DNA of 64,000 nt, from the NCBI GenBank assembly GCA_036345935.2, contig JADWOT020000001.1, positions 15,531,053 to 15,595,052 on the forward strand. The letters run 5' to 3'. Shown here in pieces: positions 40,232-51,722 of the stretch. The position numbers and the translations under genes were made by a program. The notes beneath the pieces are model-generated. The model saw only the letters and a program-made list of their open reading frames with translations, made no database searches and was not told the origin of the DNA. The DNA comes from Taenia hydatigena. Its lineage: Eukaryota; Platyhelminthes; Cestoda; Cyclophyllidea; Taeniidae. Within the stretch, counting starts at the first letter, position 1; the number at the start of each line of letters is the position of its first letter.

Positions 40232-40540
40232 TGATGTCGACCACTGCACATTTATCATCGTGGTTTGTGAATGGCAGTGTTCTGAGACTTCGACCCTTGT
40301 CCCAAAGCAACTTAGTGTCACTGCATCACATTCTGCTGCAGCAAGCACTGATTGGACCTTGGGTAGCGCTTTGTAGGGGTAAGAGGTAAGTGCACATTGC
40401 ATGTACAGCGTTGGCGGGAATATCTTGCAGGGCACTTAGAGTCTGGTGCATACAACGGCATGATGAGTCACTTCTACATTAATTCACAGGAAACAAGCAG
40501 GCACCAGGTTTTTCACTGCTAAACACTTCATACCTTTTAG

Positions 40541-40809
40541 TTCCAACCATCATCAATGTGACTGCTAAGGGTCATACTGCAGTGACGGTATCATGGAGGA
40601 GACTAGATGGTTGGGGGGAGTTCCTATTTGCATACATTGCGGGATCGGAGGAGAAGAACTGCAGAGTGAAATTTGAGACAGAGTGCACCATTCGCGGTCT
40701 ATTGCCAAACATTCCCTGCAAAGTGTGTGCTCGAAGCTGTCTCCTAGGTGTGGATGTCGCTATGGCTGTGTCGTCCTCCATCAAAGGCGCTCAGCTCGCG
40801 TCAAGCAAC
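40541..40809 (+). CDS. Fibronectin type III-like exon, unit 1 of duplicated locus
   Basis: After the acceptor CATACCTTTTAG the frame reads VPTIINVTAKGHTAVTVSW, then FAYIAGSEEKNC, ECTIRGLLPNIPCKVCARSC and AVSSS. This is the spacing of a fibronectin-III fold: a Pro-initiated A strand, the TVSW B strand, a Tyr-containing C strand, GLLPN before the F strand and a paired Cys. Such domains serve extracellular binding or adhesion. The exon begins in phase 1. A donor after CTAG (40747|GTGTGG) would also be phase 1, typical of shuffled FN3 exons, but it would cut the G strand. Read further, the frame meets TAG at 40810. It is therefore either a short-spliced exon or a decaying one. A damaged second copy lies about 2 kb downstream. 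I cannot name the gene. Confidence 0.55.
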
Positions 40810-40859
40810 TAGGCACTTGGGTTCGGCCTTATTGATGGAACGGGTAAAATTCCTTGCAG

Positions 40860-40897
40860 CGATGCTGACTTCCGAAACACAACTATTCGTATGGAAG
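40860..40897 (+). CDS. Tiny 38-nt exon after the FN3-like exon (unit 1)
   Basis: It is bounded by TTCCTTGCAG and GTAAGA. Entered in phase 1 it reads MLTSETQLFVWK and leaves in phase 0. Its partner in unit 2 (42884-42924) has the same phases and is one codon longer. Conserved splice signals in both copies are the main support. Confidence 0.4.
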
Positions 40898-42599
40898 GTA
40901 AGAAATGTTGACTTGTTAATCTTATGCAAAAAGCATATCTGGTGAATACGCAATGTTAGTGGATCATTTGAGTGGCACTGGCGCTTTGATAGAAGGCGCA
41001 GATCTCAGTCCATGTAAGACGCACAAGTTTACAGCAGAATCGGAAATTGGAAATTGGCACAAGTCCGCATGACCTCACTTTCTACACTGTGCAGCAGGTG
41101 CATTGGAAGGAGTGATGCCGATGTTTGTGTTGGAGCACAAATATAAAATCATTGGAATGGGTAGATATGGCGGTGGTTTTGGTGGTGGTGATCTAGTTAC
41201 TTCCAATGGCCTTGCCAACTCCATGGATGTGTAGAGATTTTCTTTTACTTAAATGTATTTGCAATGTAGAAGTGACCAAACGTTGCCCCGTGTTTAGCGA
41301 TGTAGCTGCTGTTGCCATCATCTCTCTTTACTTCCACGTCGTCTCACTAACCTTTACACAATTACCGTCCAAATATTCTACTTCTCCTCATACTACTCCC
41401 AGAATTCTATTAGCGTTTCCCTTAACATTGTCAAATATTCTTTCTTTTTGTCCTTTCTTCCACTTCTGGTTTTCATATTCTTTGGAAGAGCATTTACGTC
41501 ACACAACCATATGGATATATTCCACAACATCATAGTTGGCCTACCTGTGACGCCGTTAATGACATTTTGCCATCAGTGAAATACGCTTATCAAATGTAGA
41601 TACCTGTGATGCTTTGTACATTTTTGTCTCTCTCTTGTTGTGGCATTCGGTGTGTCTCGGGAGACTCGCATGCTACCTTGCCTTCCTGAGATTGAGGATT
41701 GGTGAACCATTTCGGTGCATAGATACGAATGGAGCTTTTTATGAGTGGGAGCACATGATGATGGAATGCTAAAGCCTAAGCACTGATTGGATTGGTTGAA
41801 TGATGAACTGCACGTGACGATCCGCAGCCACTGTCGAGTAGTGATCGGAATTTATGTAGCATTGTGAGTCGTGGGTGTCAGACTTCTGAGACTTGGGACA
41901 GTTTAAGTAGAGGAGGGTAAGATAGAATAGAATGCAGTGGAGATGAACGAAGAGTAAGAGGAGATCATGCAATATATCCTCGGCTACTCTGTACCCAGAG
42001 CAGGATGTCCTTTTTGCATTTCCCCACAGCCTCATTCTAGTCAGGAAACCAACAGTTCGTTTGGCCTGACTAATGCAGCTTTGCTTTGCTCACAACTGGG
42101 CGACCCTGGCGTTCCCGCTTTGTGAATAAATCTCAAAAGAACTGCATAGTCGCTGCTACACACGACCCTACACAGCAGCGCGTTTTTCGATAAAAATGGA
42201 TACGGAAGTGCGTGGTGCCTAAAAACCTCCATGCAAAATGTGAAGGAATATTGTCAAAGCAGTTGAGAGCCGGTCCCTAAGCACTCACCGTTTCACAAGC
42301 TGCAAGTATTTGAGCCTGCTTATTTAGCGAGCAGTTACACGGATATATGTGAGGTTTGTGCGTAGGTGCGGAAGTTATTTAAAGGAGATTGGAGGCCGTT
42401 CGAATACATGCATACGAAAGCGTGCGACTGCGATTGAATCGGTGATATTGCGCTTGTGATGGAAACGTGGAATTAACATGACCTAAAATGTAGTAATTTG
42501 CTTGCCACCACAAGCCTGTCAGATGAGATGTGGTCCCAGTAACAGTGCTGCTTTGTCGTAACACACGCCAAGACCATAATATAACGACAGTAATTGTGA

Positions 42600-42815
42600 T
42601 GGGAATGAGTAGCAACATATAGGGGGTTTGGCGCACATGGTAATAGGGAAGGTAACGAGTGTTAAGGCTGCAATGGACGCGTTGGCTGCATATTTTGTAG
42701 GATCTGAAGAGAAACACTGCAAGACGAAAAAATGGGCGAGTGCACGAGCGCCGGTCTTTTACTCTGTACTCCCCACAAAGAGTGTGTTTGAGCTCCTCAA
42801 TCAAATGCAATGACC
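42600..42815 (+). pseudogene. Damaged second copy of the FN3-like exon (unit 2)
   Basis: DNA similarity to 40541-40770 is visible by eye. The frame keeps YFVGSEEKHC, matching YIAGSEEKNC in unit 1. It then loses the family pattern: the sequence aligning with ECTIRGLLPN is shifted and reads on to a TGA at 42811-42813. The VTVSW strand is also not kept upstream. I read this as a frameshifted, probably non-functional exon. Open frames on the opposite strand here (42379-42843) are shadows of this copy. Confidence 0.5.
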
Positions 42816-42883
42816 AGACCGACTGTATGGTCTTCGTTTGCAAACCTCCGAGTTATGTCAAATGCGGACCTGTTTGACTTCAG

Positions 42884-42924
42884 TAACGACTTTGATTAAT
42901 GCTTGTAGAAATGCCGTTTTTACG
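42884..42924 (+). CDS. Tiny 41-nt exon after the FN3-like exon (unit 2)
   Basis: The acceptor is TTTGACTTCAG and the donor is GTGAGT. In phase 1 it reads TTLINACRNAVFT and exits in phase 0, matching the phase pattern of 40860-40897. The start of the following intron is also similar in both units (GTGAGTGAGAAATG versus GTAAGAAATG). Confidence 0.4.
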
Positions 42925-43146
42925 GTGAGTGAGAAATGCTCACTTGTTGTGCTCCACATAAACATGTCTAGTGAATGTCCACTTGCACTTTGGTGGATGG
43001 TGATAATAGAAATAAAATTGCGTGACATCATGTTGGGTGTGAAATGCAAGCCCTAGTGTCAATGTTAGCCGTCGCTGTTTAAGCATGAAGTCGGTGTGAA
43101 TCCACCATGTGACCTCTGCTCTGATTACATTGCAATGATTTTGCAG

Positions 43147-43396
43147 TGGAAATGTGTGGGAGAACAAGCATAAAGTTGGAAAGAGACTTGAAGATAAATT
43201 TTCTTTAAACGTACTCTACAACAATAGACATATTTACGGCTTAATTGGCTACCAAAACGCATCCAATCCAAATTGCATTTTCTTAAATTTTCCTGGTCGC
43301 ATTCAGACTTGGTGTACCTTTACTGCTGTACCAAATAACACTCTTGTCGTACCCTCCTTAACTGTGACTTTGGCACATGTTTTTGACTCTGACAGT
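43147..43396 (+). CDS. Possible ectodomain exon of the membrane protein
   Basis: This open frame follows the acceptor GATTTTGCAG. It reads VWENKHKVGKRLED, then HIYGLIGYQNASNPNC and TFTAVPNNTLVVPSLT, ending FDSDS before TAA. The beginning is similar to 41127-41165 in unit 1 (GTGTTGGAGCACAAATATAA versus GTGTGGGAGAACAAGCATAA). The alternation of hydrophobic residues and the Cys would suit an extracellular beta domain, but I find no convincing donor, and phase matching to the neighbouring exons is unresolved. It may be a remnant. Confidence 0.3.
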
Positions 43397-43507
43397 TAAC
43401 CGACCCATTGGCGCCTGCCTCCATTACTTTGTTTTATGAACATTGACCACGTGCAGACCTTGTACAGTTTTTCTTAACTAATCTTGACCTTCTCTTACAA
43501 ATTTTAG

Positions 43508-43691
43508 TTCACACGCTCACAGATTTTTTTGATTCGGAAGTCGCAGATAATCGGCTGCTAAAACTTCTCCTGGGAACATTCATTCCTCTGATCGTCATAC
43601 TCCTCCTAGTCCTACTTTTCGTCTTCCGCAAGCCAACTCCACTCTTCAGACATTTGTGTTATAAGGATTCACGTGCGTTCGATGATGGACG
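43508..43691 (+). CDS. Transmembrane exon of an unidentified single-pass protein
   Basis: The acceptor is AAATTTTAG and the donor GTGAGT. The exon is entered in phase 1 and left in phase 2. It encodes a short acidic juxtamembrane stretch (DFFDSEVADNRLLK), one strongly hydrophobic helix (LLLGTFIPLIVILLLVLLFV), then FRKPTPLFRHLCYKDSR. The basic residues straight after the helix suit a type I topology, with the C-terminus in the cytosol. It splices cleanly to the C-terminal exon at 43881. With the FN3-like sequence upstream, a surface receptor or adhesion protein is a reasonable inference, but upstream connectivity is not established. Confidence 0.65.
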
Positions 43692-43880
43692 GTGAGTTTC
43701 TATTTCTCCCCACCAACCTTGTTTATTTGTTGTTGTGTTTGTTGCCATGGTAACGATACCAACTCTCAAGGATCAATGCATGTGAGGTCGTCATTTTAAC
43801 TAGTTTTGCTGAAAGTGGTTCTTGTCCTAATGCCCAAATTACCGCTTTATGTTCACCGTGTTTTCTTAACCCTCATGCAG

Positions 43881-43953
43881 CGTCCTCTTCCCGATTGAAT
43901 GCTGCAATGCTCCTGGTCATAAGAGCCCACCAAACCTTATGTCCCGTAGTTAA
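43881..43953 (+). CDS. C-terminal exon of the same single-pass membrane protein
   Basis: It follows the acceptor TTAACCCTCATGCAG. Joined in phase 2 to the exon ending at 43691, the codon CG|C gives Arg. The frame then reads VLFPIECCNAPGHKSPPN to a TAA at 43951-43953, so the cytoplasmic tail from both exons is about 50 residues. It contains a Cys pair that could be palmitoylated, which is inference. I recognise no signalling motif or family. Confidence 0.6.
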
Positions 43954-44182
43954 GTCGTTGGTTGACGAGGTCAGCCACTTGGCCGAAACGGGCTGTTCTC
44001 AGGTCACAGCGACACATTGTAGGGGATCCTCAATGCCAAATTCGTACGTATTCCACTAGTGTAATCGATATCGCACCAGGTTAGAGAGTGTGTGGCATCA
44101 CCTTAGCCATCAATCAGCACTGTGGAATTGGCTTACGGGTCACCCTGCCCTTGTTCCTGTCCCCATGTATGAAAAGATTGTA

Positions 44183-44188
44183 ATTAAA
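44183..44188 (+). terminator. Possible poly(A) signal (ATTAAA)
   Basis: ATTAAA lies 230 nt after the stop of the membrane-protein exon, a plausible 3'UTR length. Confidence 0.3.
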
Positions 44189-47100
44189 GGTTTATGCTAG
44201 CAAACAGAGGTTCAGTTTTACAAAGCTGACATTGTCGGTCTGGCTGGGCCGTCTGCTGATTGGAAATGCAGTGATGGAAGCGAGTTCCTGAATTGCAGCC
44301 TTCGGTGATTGAATGCTGCTCTACAGGATATGCATTTCTTCAGACAATTGGCGTTTGTAGAAGAGCTTATTTTGAATAAGAACCGTTTAACTTATGCTCA
44401 CATAGTGCTTTCATTTGCCCAATTCTTTGTGTCAATTCCTTTCGCTTCAATGTTGTTCCATCAACTCTGTGGGTTCTCTTACGTTTCGCTCTCAATCCAT
44501 ACACTCTTAAACAAATGCTTCAACAGCATTGGACTGCACGCCCATAAATAGCCCAGATGTTGTGTCTCTTTTGGCTCTTAATTGTTTTCTTGGAAATGCA
44601 AATATTTTTTGAATGTGTGATGGATAAATTGTTATGGAAGCATATTGTGTGGCCCATTCTTGTGTTTTGTTTTCAGCTTCACTCCTTCCGCCACCATCAA
44701 AGGAAAATGAATAACTCTCTGCCTAGCTGAAATGGGAGTGAAATGTGACTTGAGCTAACAACCGTTCGTTTTATCTTGCCGATTAGTGCTAGCACAGGGG
44801 AAGCAAATTCAAGGCTGAATGTATTTAAAAAGGAGCACTCTGGAATGCGATTTCACCGTTCTCTATGCACATAACTTGTTCATGCAAAATTGCAGTTTGT
44901 ACAAAGTATTTAAATGTAAGAAGGAATTGTCAGCAGCCAAAACATGTTACTCGTTTCCGCACATTGTACTAACGAATTCGATACGTTCTCTTTTACAGAA
45001 AAGAAGGCATCTGCTTGAACGAACAGAAATATGAGCCAGCGAATTGTTCGCTATGCCCGATTTCCTCTGGTATTGCCTTTTAATAAATAATATTGGCGTG
45101 ATATTATGAGGCAATACGGTTTGGTGCTTCACAGCATTTGCTGGAGGTGAACCGCTTCTTTCACCGTTGCATGACTAATTAACTTGTCTCTGCCTCAAAT
45201 GGTGTTGCCGGAATTGTACCCAACTACTTTCACTACAGAACAGATGTTAATTGTCGCATGCACTTTTTTTCTGTCACTTTATTTTTGTTTTTGTAAAAAT
45301 CTACCAAATTGATGCAGCTCATCATGACTAAACTAACGAAGAACCTAGGGATACACAAGGCTCTGAAGTGGTTGCTCAAAGTTTCGCCAATCATTTTGAA
45401 TGTTAATATGGGGTACACGAATCCTGCCATAGCAACTAAGGCCCTAATTTTGAAATCTTCATGCTACTGAGCTTTGCGGGACCAACTGCATTCCAAAGAC
45501 ACGCACAGCATCTGATCATTTACGAGATAACCGACTACTGAAAATGACGAATTGCATTCTGGTCGGACTGCTGACTCTTCACTAAGTAGGCGCAATCAGA
45601 AGACTGGAATGTAAGCCTAGGAAGTCCTCGACTTGCCTAAAGGGCTTCTGTCCATATATCAGCTGATGTTTTGCCGTTCGAGATAATCACAAGTCGTGGA
45701 ATGAGAATTGCTTCTAATGCTTCCCCACCAAACAAGGAACTGGCATCCTAAAAAGCACTGGGGCAAGTAACAATAATCATCTCACCTACAAACCACCTTG
45801 CCTGCAACGCATAACTCCATGCTTAGCCAAATACTAATCGCATAACACTATGAGTGCCTACAAAGGTGGACCACTGATATGTGAAGATGACGCAGCTTGC
45901 CAACGGGAGACGGAGAACTGGTAAATGGCATATTATTGACTACCTATAAGGATGGTATCAGAGATGCTGCTCGAAGAGACAGGGGTCTATGCTATACGAA
46001 TGCTGATTTAAATGTACCTTTCAGTCGACAAATAGTAGGAAGGTGTGAAGATTATGTCATGGCTTTTAAGATCAGTTATACATTGGATTACAACTAACAA
46101 CTTGTAGCACAATGCTTGAATTAATATGACAGTTTGCTGTATGCAACACGGATTAATATCCATTTGTTTTCAATAAGATTGTTAAAAATTGATTAGTTTT
46201 GCATCATCGTATTACCTCTGCAGAATGCCTTTTCTGAAAATTGCTAATCTTGCATTCATTTTACGACCAATGCTGACGTTTTCCTTAGCACATCTCAATG
46301 GTATCCGACATAGGCAGAATGTGCGTAGAGTATCTGGATGCCCTCCGTATGCGATACGCGGCTTTGTGTGAATCATTTTGCCTTCTTTTGTGGTTAAGCT
46401 GCTGCGAGAAGCCTTGGAGCTGACCACTGAAATGCCTTCCACATGTTTCTTCCACTTCTTATCCTTAGGCTCCTTTCACATTTACTCACATTTCCAAAAC
46501 ATTCCGATTAGATTGTCATTGATAGGGCTAATGCATTTAATGCCATGTTGTGTGGGTGATAGTGTTTCTCAACACGTGAAGCCCTCTGCGATCAACCCTA
46601 ATACGGCGCAAACGTCAAGGAATTTGCCGAATCAATCTCACAGTCGCAATACTGGCTACACCATCCCCTGGAATCTTTATGGTAAGGCAAAGGCAACCAT
46701 TTTATTGCCTCTCAAGTTGTATCTACGCCTTTAGCCAAGTAAAGCCTAGGCAAAGTGTCTTCACTCTTATCCCACGACGGGCTGTGCTGCATCAGTTCTC
46801 ACTTTGGGTATGCGATAGTAATGGCACCACAGTTAGAAGGATGCAAATCCATTACCCTGCTTTTGAGCAAAGTGCACGAAAATAAGCCTTGATCAGGGCT
46901 TCTTCGGTATTCAAGCCGAAATTTCGGGTGATTCAATTTCAATTAATGCAACAAGTGAGGTAATCAGAAAGCCCCTTAATGCAGAGTTTATAGTTAGGTA
47001 TTTTTGCAAACATTAAGGGTGATAAAAAAATGCATTTTCTCATTATGGCCAGAAGGTGAAGGCGCAGATATTACAAGTAGGGGATCTGCACCAACCTCTG

Positions 47101-48110
47101 CAGTCACAACGAACAGCAGATCAAATCAGATCAACTCCCACACTCACCACTACTTGTGGATCTACTTCGACGGTTTTAAACCAACGCAGCCCAGTTTGAT
47201 TCCAATGCTAGTTGTCCTTAGTTGTGTCGCCTCGCAAATCCTGTAAATAGCCAAATACTTCACCTGCGCAGACTATTACAGATCAAAACCTATATTTTCC
47301 ACAAATGCAATATTCCAAGTAAAAGATCTGGCGAGCTATTATTTATTCACCCCTGTTTAACTACGAGTTGATGTGGCGTCATGAATAGTTCCCCATCAAC
47401 ATGAGCAGCTTTTAATATATATCTCTTTAATCTCCTTAGTCCTCAAATGGCTTTGCCCTTTTGGGGTGATTTTAAACAATTTAATCTGGGTCACAAGCAA
47501 GTCGATCAATTAGTGTGCCCACTCTCATCATGCAATTTATTACTTTTGTAGTGACCTATTTAAATGTACTATAGGTTGTCTCATCCCGGTAAGCTTTACT
47601 TAAAGTTCGCTAATGGTCACTCTAGGCCATGCTAGAAAAGTTCAGTGGTGGCTGGGCGTGCCGGTGGACCAATTGATGGAGACAAATTTAGGCATACACA
47701 GGTTCAGAAGTACATGCCAACGTACAGATGCATGTGCTTAAGTCATAAGGGTTGAGATGCTGTAATTCCTCTGGTGAGCTTGTTTGACTGCCTTAGAAAT
47801 GTCTTCTCGAAGTTGATTACCATAACCAAAATCGCTAACCTTTCTTCTCATGGGTATTTATCAGCTAGGCGGATTGCTTAATATTGTAGAACGCGGCGAC
47901 CTAATTTAGTCCTGTGTGCAAGCACTGCATCGCACTAGCTACTCATTGGCATAATCCCACACGTACGTTTACTGTGCTTGAGATAAGCTCATGTGTATCA
48001 AAATTGCCACCTTTTAATTACTCGTTGCTCACAGGATTAAGAATTCGATGCATATGACCATTATTTCACGGTTTGAACAGCCCACCTGATTCATTTGCAC
48101 CAACGGAAAG
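44189..48110. other. Gene-free stretch between the membrane-protein locus and R2
   Basis: Short frames only; the longest is 46378-46734 (+), 118 codons and unidentified. A small hairpin-like sequence (GCTTCTTCGGTATTCAAGCC) lies near 46900. Confidence 0.5.
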
Positions 48111-48789
48111 CGATTTTTGTTTCTAAGTAGATGTAATTGCTTCAATAGAAAAGATAGGTCATAGAAATGAAGCATTTGCCAGTCATGCGTGTGCGCAGTG
48201 AAACCAAAGACAAGGTAACAGTGCAACAATTTTATGCATCTTTTCTTGGTCCAGTCCATTTCTCGTATAGGCTCGCAAATGGCACGCACACGTTGGAAAT
48301 TACGTCAGAGCAAATAAGTTTTAGGACATTCTCCATTGTACCTCGGAGGTCTAGATACGGATGCACTCAACCCGTGCATTTCTATTTAGCAATCGCTTAG
48401 CATCATCATGCAGGATACTTTCTGTTAGTTATCATAGCCGATGAATGGAAGAAGCGTATCTTTACTGAATGCTTTGAGACTACAGTTGTCATGCAGGCTT
48501 AGTCTGTTTTCAGCTAATGCACCTCAATAAGTAGTCATCTTTAGGGTCTTGTGACGAGGAATATCCCATTGAACACCAAACTGGTGGTGATAATCCATCA
48601 TTGGTTCTAGTGTTGTTGCTGGCTTCGCCCACAACTGATTATATGCACATCCGGTCGCCAGATGCATACAACCTGAGCTCCTGAACTTCCACAAGACTGC
48701 TGCCATTTATTTGACAATCGTAATATGTTTCTGTAACATTGCCAGGGATCCATTTTCTGTGATGCGTGCGAAGATGCGCCAGTTTAAAT
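48111..48789 (+). repeat. Inverted repeat R2, left arm (about 680 bp)
   Basis: Its reverse complement matches about 53716-54350. Most of the arm is similar but not identical (roughly 85% by eye), whereas 48706-48789 is a perfect 84-nt match to the other arm. The left arm carries an extra block of about 55 nt near 48500-48550. Similarity ends sharply after CAGTTTAAAT at 48789 and fades near 48111. The reading frame at 48029-48289 (minus) overlaps the repeat and has a counterpart in the right arm. Confidence 0.85.
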
Positions 48790-50079
48790 AGCTAAATACA
48801 ATTGTGTGCACGAATTAGACATGCTGAAGTGATCACAAGTCCAACTATCAAAGTGAGTTTGCATTCCCGATACCATTGAGCGAAGGTTGAATTAATAGAT
48901 AAGGTGTCACGCAATAAGGCTGTTAGATGGCGAGAATAAGACCGATGCATTTGACTGCAATCAAAAAATGTAAATATGGCATTCCAGCAAATAATTAGTG
49001 AATAAGAGGAAGGAAATAGCTGCACTGAAGAGGGATGCGTAGGGCTGTGAACCCAACAACCCACTCCGTTTAACCTTCTGCTTGTATCGTATCAGCAAAC
49101 TTAGCTTTTTGAGACTCCACAGTCCTTATTGTCTCATTGTCCATCCACTTAATTTACTCACATAAATGGAGTAGCGCCACGTCTAAATTATGGGTAAAGA
49201 TGGACTGGGCAAAATTATTTCGCTAAGGTGTGTTTCTCCTTTTGTATTTGCTAGATTTGCAGTGGCATATGGCATCTGCTTACTTGCCAGCTGGACGGAG
49301 AAATAGAGACTGTCAGAGCATTATTTCGATCGCCTCACTTCTATTTCAGTCGGAGGTATTTATTTGAAGTGCTTAAGTGTTCCTGCCTATTTAGAGATTG
49401 TCAGTATACTCAGACCACACAGAGGAAGACAGCATCCCTCCACCAGGCTAAAGCTTCCGCAAATTCGCGCAGTGCCCAGCGATCTTCACAACCCGGCTAT
49501 TAAGGTCGTCCACACATGTCATATCCCGTGCATGCGCTCAGGCACACACACGAGTAATTCAGGTTGTGGAAATTTGTAAAACAACTTACAATTGTTGATG
49601 TGTTTCATGACTTTGTGGCTTTAAGATCCTAAAATTGTACAAGGCCTTCCATATAGATGACGAATCATCCGAAGGGGGGCTGCAATCATGAGAAACTTAA
49701 AACAATTCTCCATCAAACTGCTCATACCTGTCACCTGCCTCAACATTTACCTCCACTTAGACTACCTCTTGTCCTAATGCGTTCGGCAAAATGTAGCATT
49801 TATAAATGTGGTCGAATTGTATGCGACTGTGAAGTTTGTCGAATGACCTGGCCACAGGAGGTGGGTCACGCTCAGCTACAGCTCGTCATCAAAGTGAAAC
49901 TTGCAAAATACAAACTTTTGAGAGCATTGTATCAACAATTTCGACTATCGCATCATAAAATGCACCCCATCTTCCTACTCAAATTGTGCCTTCAGATTCT
50001 TGCGCATCTCAATGATGCCTGAAAATATTGGCGGAGGAAATTGTAATCAGCCTTGGGAATGCTGAATGTTTGCTAAGAA

Positions 50080-50282
50080 TAACTAATGCCGCTGACTAAA
50101 TGCGGAGCTTTGATTTATGCCATTAAGACTCCTGACCCGACGTCGTAACGCCTCACAGCCGTACGTAATTTCGCGACGAAGGCCAGACCTGATACACGCT
50201 AGAGTCATGGCAGTCAGGGGCAGAGGACGTCCCTCTATTCTGTTTGTAACCGCCCAGCTGCTGTTTCGACTCCATCCTAGAA
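50080..50282 (+). repeat. Short direct repeat R4, copy 1
   Basis: It aligns in the same orientation with about 51570-51722. Shared segments are AACGCCTCACA/AACGCCTAACA, TCATGGCAGTCAGGGGC/TCATGGCAGCTAGGGGA and TTTCGACTCC/TTTCAACTCC. It lies between the R2 arms. The frame at 50117-50329 overlaps it and is probably spurious. Confidence 0.5.
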
Positions 50283-51569
50283 ATGGTAGAGCATTTTCTA
50301 CATGTCCTGGCGGACAAAGTGAGCAATAAATGGAACAGATGAAGTAGGTAACATCAAACCGTCTGACAGTTAATGCTTACAGTGCTGATCGATCTACGCA
50401 AATGGGTAAAATGGGTCGGTGGAGGACTCCTACTACCCCTAGTGACATTATCAGTCACGCGAGATTGGAAGCAGTGTTGCTGCATACGTGGAGAAGGGAT
50501 GAGAAGTTAATCGTAGCACCGATGTGTAAGGGATGATACGAGTCTGTCATTATGGTCGGACAAATATCATAAAGAAAGGCGCAGGTTTCATAATGAACAA
50601 AGTTAATTTCTCAAAATGCATTTGCTTGGCATCAAGTAACTACAGCCAGGTCTACTCCAATGCCGAATTTATTTCCCTGTGAAATATCTTCTTTGACACC
50701 TGAAACGACTTGCTTTCCTTCTATATCGAAATACAAAAACATTTCAATAAAGGCCTGCCAATGATTTGAAGAAAGGTCTACCGAGAGGTTTGCAGGAACT
50801 TACGGGAACGCAAAAACGTCAGTGATGAGGTAGTGGGTGGGCAAATTGCCCCACTTTTAAAGAATATGATCAGCACAATGACCCAAGGCCTCACCAGTTG
50901 CGACCGAGTGACCACTACTAGATTGGAGACTTTTGAGTGCTCAAACTAGGTCTGCAGTGCGTAATATTTGACCTAAATGGCTACGCAATCGTAGTCGTGT
51001 TTTCACCTCTCAATGTATGCACAACAACCACAACACTCTTCTCCTTCATCCGAACAGCTAAAATCTAAAAATAAACTTGTGTCGTTGCCTCATTTTCGGT
51101 GTGTATTCACTACGTTCAAACGTGAAACTGGTAGTATCAGCGCTGAAACATTCATTTTGTTCTACCTGAAAGTCAAATTCCTGCTTTTATAAAATACACT
51201 TGCCCTTTTGGATAATATGCCGCACTGTTTCGCGGAGGATGAGGTAGGAGGTAAAAGCTGTGGCAGCACTCTGATATTCAACACCACAAACTCACTAGGT
51301 TCGCTTAAACTTATCGTTGTGTCCTAAATTGCAACAATCCAGAGACAGGTTTACCACCTTCTTATTACAAAGTGCTGGGTCTCACAAAGCAATCCATAGA
51401 CTGGTGGATTTGCTAAGGAGCAGCACTTTTGAGGTGCTTGCATCATTGCCATCGATGGTCGCTTATATCTGATATCATCTCTCTGTATTTTTGCTCATGT
51501 CATTGAATTTTTACTGCGTTTTTATAGGGATTTTAGGGACCAGGGCTAGCTCATTCAACTGACAGATTC

Positions 51570-51722
51570 AAGGCATTAGTCACCGTTGTTTACGTGCTCA
51601 GTCCTACGCCATTGCAACGCCTAACACCTGGTCATAGCGTGGTGGGGTCATGGCAGCTAGGGGAGGCGCGGTACCTTTGTGGCTCAGTAATAGCCGGACT
51701 ACTTTTTCAACTCCCCTCCAAT
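51570..51722 (+). repeat. Short direct repeat R4, copy 2
   Basis: This is the diverged partner of 50080-50282. Like the first copy it lies inside the interval bounded by the R2 inverted repeats. Confidence 0.5.

Larger units (their letters stand above)
39130..43953 (+). repeat. Tandem segmental duplication, two diverged units
   Basis: Ordered blocks match between unit 1 (about 39130-41780) and unit 2 (about 41780-43953). The pairs are 39360-39430 with 42055-42120 (both contain TTCGTTTGGC and CTCACAACTGG), 40541-40770 with 42600-42800, 40855-41000 with 42880-43030, 41085-41165 with 43100-43190, and 41340-41370 with 43310-43345. The offset falls from about 2.69 kb to about 2.0 kb, implying a ~0.6 kb deletion in unit 2 or insertion in unit 1, plus smaller indels. 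Only unit 2 has a clear transmembrane exon. Confidence 0.7.

Noticed and set aside
42379..42843. 154-codon minus-strand open frame
   Set aside because: It is the antisense shadow of the damaged FN3-like copy and flanking duplicated sequence; no domain on that strand.
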